The notes beneath the pieces were generated by a model. That model was not told the origin of the DNA. It ran no database searches and was given only the letters and a program-made list of their open reading frames with translations. A stretch of 64,000 bases of DNA from assembly GCA_019694145.1 (NCBI GenBank), contig JAIBCJ010000002.1, positions 1-64,000 of the forward strand. Direction: 5' to 3'. Below are positions 54,030 through 62,003 of this stretch, piece by piece. The translations under genes and the position numbers were made by a program. Numbering within the stretch: position 1 is the first letter of the stretch; each line of letters opens with the position of its first letter. Source of the stretch: Solirubrobacterales bacterium (GTDB taxonomy: Bacteria; Actinomycetota; Thermoleophilia; Solirubrobacterales; 70-9).

Positions 54030-54531
54030 AGCCAAGTTCCTCCATCGCGTCCCGCATCGCCCGCAGCCCGTAGTAGACCCGGCTCTTGATCGTGCCCTCG
54101 GGGATGCCGAGCGCCGCCGCGACCTCGGCATAGGGCCGACCCCGCAGACAGGTCTCGACCACGATCTGGCGGTGCCTTTCACCGATCCGGCGGAGTGCCT
54201 CCTCGACCTGCCAGGCCAGCATCGCCCGCTCGAACGGCTGGTCGGTTGAAGGGATCCGGTCGGCGGATTCCTCAAGCGGAGCGCCGGCCGGCCGTCGGCC
54301 ATCGGACCGACCGAGGTCGGCGATCACGTTGCGGAGGATCGCGAAGAGCCAGGTCCTTTCCGAGCCCCGTTCCGGGTCGTAGCTCGCGCGGCTGCGCCAG
54401 GCCTTGAGGAAACACTCCTGGACGGCTTCCTCCGCCCGGTCCCGGTCGCCGAGTGAACGGCAGGCGAAGCCGAAGAGCTCACCGGAGTGAGCCCGGTAGG
54501 CCTCGCGCACCTGTTCACCCGGCATCGTCAC
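54019..54531 (-). CDS. ECF-type RNA polymerase sigma factor
   Basis: The 170-residue protein has the two-domain ECF sigma build. Region 2 has LFGFACRSLGDRDRAEEAVQ, ECFLKAW and RTWLFAILRNVIADLGR. Region 4 has RHRQIVVETCLRGRPYAEVA and ALGIPEGTIKSRVYYGLRAM. It is coupled to the zinc anti-sigma gene by overlap, the standard regulator pair. Start at ATG 54531 or ATG 54525, after AGGAGG. The stimulus cannot be told, but the adjacent lipoprotein gene could be a target. Confidence 0.92.
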   Translation of the reverse strand: MTMPGEQVREAYRAHSGELFGFACRSLGDRDRAEEAVQECFLKAWRSRASYDPERGSERTWLFAILRNVIADLGRSDGRRPAGAPLEESADRIPSTDQPFERAMLAWQVEEALRRIGERHRQIVVETCLRGRPYAEVAAALGIPEGTIKSRVYYGLRAMRDAMEELGYES

Positions 54532-54577
54532 TGGTCGGTTGCCTCCTGGTCAGAAACTAACTGTCCGGTCCGCCGTC

Positions 54578-55186
54578 TCAGGGCTTTTCGCCACTCGGGG
54601 TCAAGGCGTACCACTCGGCACCGAACTGGTCGATGTCATTGCCCTTCGCCTGGTCCGGCTTCTGATCCCCGGCGTAGAGGTAAAGCGGCCAGCCGGCGTA
54701 GGTCACCTGGGTCGAGCCGTCGGTCCGCCCGGTTGTGCCGAGCTTGCCCGCCACGGCGCCATTCTTGGCGACCGGATCTCCGTCGGTGGCCAGGGGCGGC
54801 CATGCCTCGGCGCAGCCGCCGTAGCAGGCCGACTTTCCGCCCTTGTCCTTTTCGAACATGTAAAGGGTCATCCCCTTGTCGTCGACCAGCACCTTGCCGA
54901 GGTCACCGACGTTCGCCGCCGAAACGACCGCCGCACCGGCAGCCATCGAACCGCCCGCCGCGCCGGAACCGTTCGAACCGTAATCCGATTTGCCGGTCGA
55001 ATCCGCCGACTGTGATCCGGCCTCGTTGCCGTAACCGGTCCCGGCGCTCGATCCATTGTCGGACGAGCCGTAAGAGCCGCCGGAATCCGAGTCGCCGCCC
55101 CCGCAGCCGGCCAGGATCAGGGTTCCGGCCAGAACGACCGCCAAAGTCGCCAGGCCCCTGCGATCCAAAATCCATGAAGAGTTCAT
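54578..55186 (-). CDS. Lipoprotein with 'secreted repeat' domains
   Basis: The 202-residue lipoprotein has the signal with lipobox LAG-C (residue 28), a Gly/Ser-rich spacer of about 60 residues and two repeats of the Lipoprotein_15 type ('secreted repeat of unknown function'). The first is KVLVDDKGMTLYMFEKDKGG with CYGGCAEAWPPL; the second has QVTYAGWPLYLYAGDQKP and GAEWYALTPSG. Such proteins are common in Actinobacteria and have been linked to redox or cell-envelope roles, though not firmly. It lies 47 bases upstream of the sigma gene in the same direction. Confidence 0.8.
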   Translation of the reverse strand: MNSSWILDRRGLATLAVVLAGTLILAGCGGGDSDSGGSYGSSDNGSSAGTGYGNEAGSQSADSTGKSDYGSNGSGAAGGSMAAGAAVVSAANVGDLGKVLVDDKGMTLYMFEKDKGGKSACYGGCAEAWPPLATDGDPVAKNGAVAGKLGTTGRTDGSTQVTYAGWPLYLYAGDQKPDQAKGNDIDQFGAEWYALTPSGEKP

Positions 55187-55385
55187 GTGAGGGGATACGA
55201 CCCGGCCCCGAAAAGGTTCACCGGCTGCGGCCAGGATCGTAGTCTGCGGAACCAGGAACGCGTACCGCTAGCGCCCAGCGAGGAGGCAGAATGGAGCGCT
55301 ATATGGCCACTTTCGCCTTCTCGATCGGGTCCGGTTCGTTTTTTCGGAATTTGCGGGGTGAAACCCGGCCTTGAGCGCGGCCCTG

Positions 55386-55391
55386 TACCCT
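55386..55391 (+). promoter_or_regulatory. Possible -10 box of pnp
   Basis: TACCCT would start transcription near 55398 and give a leader of about 67 bases to ATG 55465. The remaining upstream gap (55187-55385) shows no gene. Confidence 0.3.
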
Positions 55392-55464
55392 TGTGGGGAT
55401 AAGGAACGACAGTTCTAAACAGATGGCCGCCAACCGGGCGGCCGGAGGAAAAACGAATAACCCA

Positions 55465-57699
55465 ATGAGTATTTTCGAAACGACTCGCGTTGAGACGCGG
55501 GTCGGCGACGCCGACATCTCCTTCGAGACCGGCAAGCTCGCCAAGCAGGCCAGCGGTTCCGTCGTAGTAAAGAGCGGCGACACCATGGTCCTCTCGACCG
55601 CCACCATGGGTGGTCTGCGCGACGTGGACTTCCTGCCCCTGACCGTCGACGTCGAAGAGCGCATGTACGCCGCGGGCAAGATCCCCGGCTCCTTCTTCCG
55701 TCGCGAAGGACGCGCCGGCGAGAAGGCCACCCTGACCGCCCGCATGATCGACCGGCCGATCCGGCCGCTCTTCCCCAAGGGCTGGCACTACGAGACCCAG
55801 CTGGTCACGATCCCGATGTCGGTCGACCAGGAGCATCCCTACGACATCCTCGCCATGAACGGTGCTTCCGCCGCCCTGGCGATTTCCGAGATTCCGGTCG
55901 CCAAGCACGTCGGTGCGGTCCGCATCGGCAAGCTCGACGGCGACTTCGTGATCAACCCGAACGAGGAAGACCACGAGCTGCTCGACCTCGACCTGATCGT
56001 CGCCGGCACCGACGAGGCCATCCTGATGGTCGAGGCCGGTGCCAACGGCGTGACCGAGGCCGACATCCTCGACGCGCTTGACATCGCCCACGGCGAGATC
56101 AAGAAGATCACCGCCACGATCGAAGAACTCCGCCAGAAGATCGGCAAGGAGAAGCTGGTCATCGAGGAGCCGACGATCGACGAGAGCCTCCTCTCCGACA
56201 TCCGGAATTCGCACGGCCAGGCCCTGGTCGACGCCATCGCCACCACCGGCAAGCTCGAGCGCTACGAAGCGATCGACCAGGTCAAGGAAGCGGTCGTCGA
56301 GCAGTACTCCGCCGGCATCGCCGACGAGTTCGAGGCCGATGCGCGCAAGTCAGAGGTCGGCAAGGCCTTCGACGCAATCGAGAAGGACACGATCCGCAAG
56401 GCGATCGCCGTCGACAAGAAGCGCCCCGACGGCCGCGCCCAGGACGAGATCCGTCCGATCGAGTGCGAGGTCGATGTTTCGCCCCGCGTTCACGGTTCGG
56501 CTCTCTTCACCCGTGGTGAGACCCAGATCCTCGGCAACGTCACGCTCGGCACCACCCGCATGGACATGCGGGTCGACGGTCTCGGGCTGGAGACGACCAA
56601 GACCTTCTGGCATCACTACAACTTCCCGCCGTTCTCGGTGGGCGAGGCCGGCTTCATGCGCGGTCCGAAGCGCCGCGACATCGGTCACGGCGCCCTCGCC
56701 GAGCGCGCCCTGGCCCCGAGCGTCCCGGACCAGGAAGAGTTCCCGTACGTGATCCGCGCCGTCTCCGAGACGCTGGAGTCGAACGGCTCCTCGTCGATGG
56801 GTTCCGTCTGCGCCTCCTCGATGGCCATGCAGGCCGCCGGCATCCCGGTGACCGCACCGGTCGCCGGCGTGGCGATGGGCCTGATCAAGGAAGGCGACGA
56901 CTACATCGTCCTGACCGACATCGCCGGTGTGGAAGACCACCTTGGTGACATGGACTTCAAGGTCGCCGGCACCGCGGACGGCATCAACGCCCTCCAGATG
57001 GACATCAAGATCACCGGAGTCACCTTCGAGATCCTGACCGACGCCCTCGAGCAGGCCCGCAAGGGTCGACTCTTCATCCTCGGCAAGATGGCCGAAGCGA
57101 TCGACGGCCCGCGCGAGCAGCTTTCGCCGCATGCCCCGCGCATCGAGTCGATCAAGATCGACCAGGAGAAGATCGGCGCCGTGATCGGCAAGGGTGGCGA
57201 AACCATCCGCGGTCTCTGTGAGGAGTTCGAGGCCGAGATCGACGTCGAAGACGACGGCACGATCCGGATCTACGCCCCGACCGGCACCCAGGTCGAGGAC
57301 GCGGTCGCCCGCATCCAGTCGATGACCAAGGAAGCCGAAGTTGGCGATCGCTACACCGGCGCCAAGGTCGTGAAGACGACCACCTTCGGCGCCTTCGTCG
57401 AACTGACCAAGGGCACCGACGGCCTGCTCCACATCTCCAACGTCAAGCCCGGTGGCCGGGTCGAGACGGTCGAGGAGGTGCTCGAGCAGGGCCAGGAGAT
57501 CGACGTCACCGTGGCCGAAGTCGACCGCGAGCGCGGACGGATCGGCCTGCGCATGACCGACGACCCCGCGATTGCCGGCAAGAGCCCCGAGGAGATCGCA
57601 GCCCTCGCCGCAAACAGCGGTGGCGGCGGTGGCCGTCGCGGCGGTGACCGTGAAGGCGGACGCCGTCGTCGCGACCGTGGCGACCGGGACCGCCGCTAG
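55465..57699 (+). CDS. pnp: Polyribonucleotide nucleotidyltransferase (PNPase)
   Basis: PNPase degrades RNA 3'-5' phosphorolytically and can add tails. The 744-residue protein has two RNase PH-like domains, the first with SFETGKLAKQASGSVVV and FFRREGRAGEKATLTARMID, the second with RPDGRAQDEIRPIECEVDV, RGETQILGNVTLG and SSMGSVCASSMAMQAAGIP. KH has IGAVIGKGGETIRG and S1 has GAFVELTKGTDGLLHIS. The tail is rich in Arg and Gly. ATG 55465 (MSIFETTRVE) is chosen by family alignment; earlier in-frame starts at 55393 and 55423 lie at or before the inferred transcription start or lack a good ribosome site. Confidence 0.94.
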   Translation: MSIFETTRVETRVGDADISFETGKLAKQASGSVVVKSGDTMVLSTATMGGLRDVDFLPLTVDVEERMYAAGKIPGSFFRREGRAGEKATLTARMIDRPIRPLFPKGWHYETQLVTIPMSVDQEHPYDILAMNGASAALAISEIPVAKHVGAVRIGKLDGDFVINPNEEDHELLDLDLIVAGTDEAILMVEAGANGVTEADILDALDIAHGEIKKITATIEELRQKIGKEKLVIEEPTIDESLLSDIRNSHGQALVDAIATTGKLERYEAIDQVKEAVVEQYSAGIADEFEADARKSEVGKAFDAIEKDTIRKAIAVDKKRPDGRAQDEIRPIECEVDVSPRVHGSALFTRGETQILGNVTLGTTRMDMRVDGLGLETTKTFWHHYNFPPFSVGEAGFMRGPKRRDIGHGALAERALAPSVPDQEEFPYVIRAVSETLESNGSSSMGSVCASSMAMQAAGIPVTAPVAGVAMGLIKEGDDYIVLTDIAGVEDHLGDMDFKVAGTADGINALQMDIKITGVTFEILTDALEQARKGRLFILGKMAEAIDGPREQLSPHAPRIESIKIDQEKIGAVIGKGGETIRGLCEEFEAEIDVEDDGTIRIYAPTGTQVEDAVARIQSMTKEAEVGDRYTGAKVVKTTTFGAFVELTKGTDGLLHISNVKPGGRVETVEEVLEQGQEIDVTVAEVDRERGRIGLRMTDDPAIAGKSPEEIAALAANSGGGGGRRGGDREGGRRRRDRGDRDRR

Positions 57700-57724
57700 G
57701 CAGCGTCGGAATCTCCAGCGCCAC

Positions 57725-59002
57725 ATGAGCACTGACGAACCGCGCCTTTCAGAGACCGCAGCCGGCGTCCGGGTGATCACCGAGGTAGTTCCCTCGGTGC
57801 GCTCGGTCGCCCTCGGCCTCTGGGTGAGAACAGGTTCACGTGACGAGACCCTCGCCCAGGCGGGGGTCTCTCACTTTCTGGAGCACCTGCTCTTCAAGGG
57901 CACACCGAACTACTCGGCGATCGAGATCTCCGAGCGCTTCGACGGGCTCGGTGCCTCCTTCAACGCCGCGACCGGCAAGGAGACGACCCACCTCCACGCC
58001 CGGTTCCTCGACGAACACACCGCCGACGTCTTCTCGCTGCTTGGCGAGATGCTGCTCGAATCGACTTTCCCCGACATCGATTCCGAAAGGGATGTGGTGC
58101 TCGAGGAGATCGCGATGTACGAGGACGAGCCCTCGGACCGGGTTCACGACTACCTGGCCGATGCGATCTTCGGCGACACGCCGCTCGGACGCCGCATCCT
58201 CGGCCGCTCCGAAGTCATCTCCGCGATCCCGGTCCCGGACATCGCGTCCTACCACCGGGCCCGCTACTCGGCGAACAACATCGTCGTCGCGGCGGCAGGC
58301 AACGTCGATCACGACGAGATCCTGGCCATGGCCGAGAAACTGGCCCCGGGCACCGGAAGCGGGGAGGAGACCCTCGTCCCGCAGGTGCCGGACCCGGCCG
58401 GGAGGCTTGAATTCGCGGTCAAGGACACCGAGCAGTACCACGTCTGCATCGGCGCACCCGGGATCAACCGGGCCGACGAGCGGCGCTTCGGACTTGCCGT
58501 GCTCGACTCGATCCTAGGCGGGTCGAGTTCCTCGCGGCTCTTCATCGAAGTACGGGAGAAGCGCGGCCTGGCCTACTCGGTCGGCACCTATTCCGAGCAG
58601 TTCACCGACACCGGCGTGGTCGCCACATACGTAGGCACCCGCGAGGACAACGTCGAGGAAGCCTGCGAAGTGATCGGCACCGAGCTCAAGCGGATCCAGT
58701 GTGAACCGGTCACGGCCGAGGAACTTGACCGGGCCAAGGAACACGTCAAGGGCCGTCTGGTGCTCTCTGGTGAATCGACCGCGGCCCGGATGTCGCGGAT
58801 CGCGCGCGCCGTACTTCACGACCTGCCTCTGCTCAGTCTTGACGAGATGCTGGCCAGGGTCGATGCTGTGAGCGTGGAGGACGTTTCAGCTTTGGCCAGC
58901 GAGCTTTACGCCGAGGAGCGACTTTCGGCCGCATCGGTAGGTCGCGACGAGGACCGTTTCCGCAAGGCGATCCAGCCAGTCAGCGAGGCGCTCGCGGCAT
59001 GA
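57725..59002 (+). CDS. M16 family zinc peptidase
   Basis: The 425-residue protein is an M16 (insulinase/processing-peptidase-like) protease. It has the inverted zinc motif HFLEHLLFKGT near residue 49 and the downstream glutamate in SERDVVLEEIAMYEDEPSD. The substrate-binding half contains REKRGLAYSVGTYSEQF. It follows pnp by 25 bases, the frequent pnp-M16 pairing of Gram-positive bacteria, and overlaps dapB by four bases. ATG 57725 begins MSTDEPRLSETAAGVR, the usual start. Confidence 0.93.
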   Translation: MSTDEPRLSETAAGVRVITEVVPSVRSVALGLWVRTGSRDETLAQAGVSHFLEHLLFKGTPNYSAIEISERFDGLGASFNAATGKETTHLHARFLDEHTADVFSLLGEMLLESTFPDIDSERDVVLEEIAMYEDEPSDRVHDYLADAIFGDTPLGRRILGRSEVISAIPVPDIASYHRARYSANNIVVAAAGNVDHDEILAMAEKLAPGTGSGEETLVPQVPDPAGRLEFAVKDTEQYHVCIGAPGINRADERRFGLAVLDSILGGSSSSRLFIEVREKRGLAYSVGTYSEQFTDTGVVATYVGTREDNVEEACEVIGTELKRIQCEPVTAEELDRAKEHVKGRLVLSGESTAARMSRIARAVLHDLPLLSLDEMLARVDAVSVEDVSALASELYAEERLSAASVGRDEDRFRKAIQPVSEALAA

Positions 59003-59676
59003 TCCGGGTGGGAGTCGCCGGGGCCGCCGGCCGCATGGGAGCCACCGTCTGCGGCGCGGTCGAGGAAGCCGACGGGCTGGAACTGACCGGCCGGGCCGAT
59101 CCGGCGCTGGACACCGGACTGTCGGCGATCCTGCCGGACGCCGACGTGGTGGTCGAGTTCACGACCCCGGACACTTCGCTTGCGAATTCGATCGCCTGTC
59201 TCGAGGCCGGCGTTCACGTGGTGGTCGGGGCAACCGGCTTTGATCTCGACGCGCTCCGGGACGCCGCCGAGAATTCCGGCACTGGCGCCAACTGCTTCGT
59301 CGCCCCGAATTTCGCGATCGGTGCCGTGCTGCTGATGGAACTCGCCCAGAAGGCGGCAAGGCACATGCCCGAATGCGAGATCATCGAGCTGCATCACGAT
59401 CGCAAGCTCGACGCGCCGTCGGGCACGGCGAAACGGACCGAGGAACTGATCACGGCGGCCGGCGGCAACGTCCACCAGCCGATCCACTCGGTCAGGTTGC
59501 CGGGTCTGGTCGCCCACCAGGAAGTCCTTTTCGGCGGAACGGGGCAAACGCTCTCGATCCGTCACGACAGCATCGACCGCTCCTCGTTCATGCCCGGAGT
59601 GGTGCTCGCGGTACGCAAGGTAGGTCAACTCGAAGACCGGTTCACGGTCGGACTGGAGAAGATTCTGGATGACTGA
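58999..59676 (+). CDS. dapB: 4-Hydroxy-tetrahydrodipicolinate reductase
   Basis: DapB acts after DapA in lysine/diaminopimelate synthesis. The 225-residue protein, a little shorter than the usual 245-270, has the Rossmann motif VGVAGAAGRMG (residues 3-13). The FTTPDTSLANS and GATGFDLDALRDA segments follow, with the catalytic HHDRKLDAPSGTA (near residue 132) and a C-terminal IRHDSIDRSSFMPGV. It overlaps the M16 gene upstream (ATGA) and the amidase by eight bases downstream. Confidence 0.92.
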   Translation: MIRVGVAGAAGRMGATVCGAVEEADGLELTGRADPALDTGLSAILPDADVVVEFTTPDTSLANSIACLEAGVHVVVGATGFDLDALRDAAENSGTGANCFVAPNFAIGAVLLMELAQKAARHMPECEIIELHHDRKLDAPSGTAKRTEELITAAGGNVHQPIHSVRLPGLVAHQEVLFGGTGQTLSIRHDSIDRSSFMPGVVLAVRKVGQLEDRFTVGLEKILDD

Positions 59677-61123
59677 TGTCGTAGCTCTTGACGCAACCGC
59701 GCAGGCCGAGCTGGTCGCCAAGGGAGAGGTTTCGCCGGCCGAACTGGTCGCCGGCGCGATCGAGCGGGCGGAGAAGGTCAATCCGGAACTGAACGCGATC
59801 TGCTCGCCGCTTTTCGAGCAGGCGACCGAAGCGGCGGCCGGCGAGCTGCCCGACGGGCCCTTCAGGGGGGTTCCGTTCCTGTTCAAGGATCTCGGCGCCG
59901 GGCTGGCCGGCCAGCCGATGCACATGGGCAACCGGGTACTGAAGGAAATCGGCATGACCATGCCCTACGACACGCACCTCGGATCCCGTTTTCGCGATGC
60001 CGGCCTCGTCACGCTGGGCCGGACCGCTACGCCGGAGCTTGGCATCCTGCCGACCACGGAACCGGTCCTCAACGACGGGCCGACCAAGAACCCCTGGGAC
60101 ACGACGCGCTCTTCCGGCGGTTCCTCGGGCGGCTCCGCGGCGGCGGTCGCGGCGGGCATCGTGCCGATTGCCCACGCTTCCGACGGCGGCGGGTCGATCC
60201 GCATCCCGGCCAGCGAATGCGGTCTTGTTGGTCTCAAGGCAACCCGGGCCCGGATCTCGCAGGCCCCGGTCATGGGGGACTCGATGTCCGGCCTGACCAC
60301 CGAACTGGCGGTTGCGCACTCCGTGCGTGACATCGCCACGATGCTGGACTGGGTCCACGGGCCCGCGCCGGGTGACCCCTACGGCTGCCCGGTCCCGGCC
60401 CGGCCCTACTCGGAAGAGGTAACCGCCGGTACCGAGCCGCTCAAGATCGCGCTCCTGACCGAGTCGCTCACCGGTGACAGCCTGCAGCCGGCCGTGGTCA
60501 ACGCGGCAAGGGAAACGGCGCGAAAGCTCGAGGACCTCGGCCATGAAGTGACCGAATTCGATCTGCCCGCGGCGGGCGAGCCGGACGCGCTCTACCAGAC
60601 CTTCGTGACCCGCTGGGCCGCCGGCATGAGTCAGACCGCCGACACGCTCAGCCTGATCATCGGCCGGCCGCTGACCAGCGAGGATGTCGAACCTCTGACC
60701 TGGGCCCTGATCGAGAAGGGCCGGACCGAGGGCGGGGCGGCGTACCTTTCCGCGGTCGCCCAGCATCAACTGATCGGTCGCCTCGTGGCCGGGGTGATGC
60801 TGGACGGTCAGTTCGACCTGATCATGACCCCGACCCTGGCCACGGTGCCGCCCAAGCTCGGTCATTTCGATCAGAACGGACCCGACCCGATGGATGCGAT
60901 GCTGAAGGCCCGTGAGATCGCCACCTTCACCGGCATCTTCAACGCGACCGGCCAGCCGGCGATTTCGGTGCCGATGGAGATGAGCGAGGAAGGTCTGCCG
61001 ATCGGGATCCAGTTCGTGGCGCCGATGTGGGGCGAGCACGTGCTGATCCAGCTCGCCGGCGAGCTCGAGCGGGCCCATCCCTGGATCGGCCGCCGGGCGC
61101 CGGGAGTTCTCGACGCCGGATAG
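59669..61123 (+). CDS. Amidase (amidase-signature family)
   Basis: The 484-residue protein has the amidase signature with the Ser-cisSer-Lys centre. The lysine is in VPFLFKDLGAG (near residue 75) and the serines in TRSSGGSSGGSAAAVAAG, then DGGGSIRIPASECGLVGLK. It resembles amidases such as 6-aminohexanoate-cyclic-dimer hydrolase or GatA relatives, but lacks the GatC/GatB neighbours. The substrate is unknown. Sandwiched between dapB and dapA, it might act on a diaminopimelate or peptidoglycan amide, which is only a guess. Its TAG stop is part of the -10 box of dapA. Confidence 0.85.
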   Translation: MTDVVALDATAQAELVAKGEVSPAELVAGAIERAEKVNPELNAICSPLFEQATEAAAGELPDGPFRGVPFLFKDLGAGLAGQPMHMGNRVLKEIGMTMPYDTHLGSRFRDAGLVTLGRTATPELGILPTTEPVLNDGPTKNPWDTTRSSGGSSGGSAAAVAAGIVPIAHASDGGGSIRIPASECGLVGLKATRARISQAPVMGDSMSGLTTELAVAHSVRDIATMLDWVHGPAPGDPYGCPVPARPYSEEVTAGTEPLKIALLTESLTGDSLQPAVVNAARETARKLEDLGHEVTEFDLPAAGEPDALYQTFVTRWAAGMSQTADTLSLIIGRPLTSEDVEPLTWALIEKGRTEGGAAYLSAVAQHQLIGRLVAGVMLDGQFDLIMTPTLATVPPKLGHFDQNGPDPMDAMLKAREIATFTGIFNATGQPAISVPMEMSEEGLPIGIQFVAPMWGEHVLIQLAGELERAHPWIGRRAPGVLDAG

Positions 61124-61126
61124 GGT
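61121..61126 (+). promoter_or_regulatory. -10 box of dapA, leaderless type
   Basis: TAGGGT, which includes the amidase stop codon, ends seven bases before GTG 61134. It therefore favours that GTG over GTG 61125, which overlaps the box itself. Confidence 0.45.
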
Positions 61127-61133
61127 GCCTTTT

Positions 61134-62003
61134 GTGAGTGAGATCCGAGGTGTAATAACGGCATTGGCCACCGCTTTCCGGCCCGACGGCGAGCTCGATA
61201 TCGACTCGACCCGGAAGCTGGCCGCCTATCTCGTCGAGAACGGCAGCCACGGCCTGGTCGTGGCCGGTTCAACCGGCGAGTCGTCAACCCTGGAAGACGA
61301 CGAGAAGATCGATCTCACCAGGGCGGTAGTGGAAGAGGTCGGGCCGGAAGTGACGGTGATCGTCGGTTCCGGTTCGAATGACACCCGTCACTCGGTCGAG
61401 CTGACCAAGATGGCGGCGGAAGCCGGCGCCGACGCCGCCCTGATCGTGACGCCGTACTACGTGCGGCCCAACCGGGCAGGAATTCGCCGGCACTTCGAAG
61501 CCGTCGCTGAAGGCAGCCCCGGCTTTCCGATCGTCGCTTACAACATCCCTTCCCGCACCGGGATCAACATGCCTCCCGAATTCCTTGCCGAACTGGCGCA
61601 GATCGACGAAGTCAAGGCGGTCAAACAGGCCAATGACGACGATCTCGGGCCGATCGAGGGGCTCGACGTGCTGGCCGGCAACGACGGCACCTTTCTTCCG
61701 ACACTGAAGTTTGGCGGGGCGGGCGGCATCCTCGTTGCCTCACACCTCGACAACGGCCGCATGCGAACGATCTGGGATCTCTGGCAGGAGGGCCGTCACG
61801 ACGAGGCCGAGGCCCTCGACAACCAGCTTCAGCCCCTTTACGAGGCGATGGGCGTCGTCGTCAACCCGATTCCGGTCAAGGCCGCGCTCGCCGCCCGCGG
61901 CCTGCTTCCTCCGACCATGCGCCTGCCGCTGGTCGAGCCGACCGATCAGGAACGTGACGCCGTCGAAGAGCTCCTCGCCGAGGCCGGTGTGCCCGCCGCA
62001 TGA
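61134..62003 (+). CDS. dapA: 4-Hydroxy-tetrahydrodipicolinate synthase
   Basis: DapA condenses pyruvate and aspartate semialdehyde. The 289-residue TIM-barrel protein has the VVAGSTGESSTL motif near residue 42 (Thr47), the tyrosine in VTPYYVRPN, the Schiff-base lysine in VKAVKQANDDD and the usual VNPIPVKAALAARGL. GTG 61134 (MSEIRGVIT) is preferred from the -10 box; GTG 61125 would add three residues. It overlaps RNase J by four bases, so lysine synthesis and RNA decay share a transcript. Confidence 0.93.
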   Translation: MSEIRGVITALATAFRPDGELDIDSTRKLAAYLVENGSHGLVVAGSTGESSTLEDDEKIDLTRAVVEEVGPEVTVIVGSGSNDTRHSVELTKMAAEAGADAALIVTPYYVRPNRAGIRRHFEAVAEGSPGFPIVAYNIPSRTGINMPPEFLAELAQIDEVKAVKQANDDDLGPIEGLDVLAGNDGTFLPTLKFGGAGGILVASHLDNGRMRTIWDLWQEGRHDEAEALDNQLQPLYEAMGVVVNPIPVKAALAARGLLPPTMRLPLVEPTDQERDAVEELLAEAGVPAA

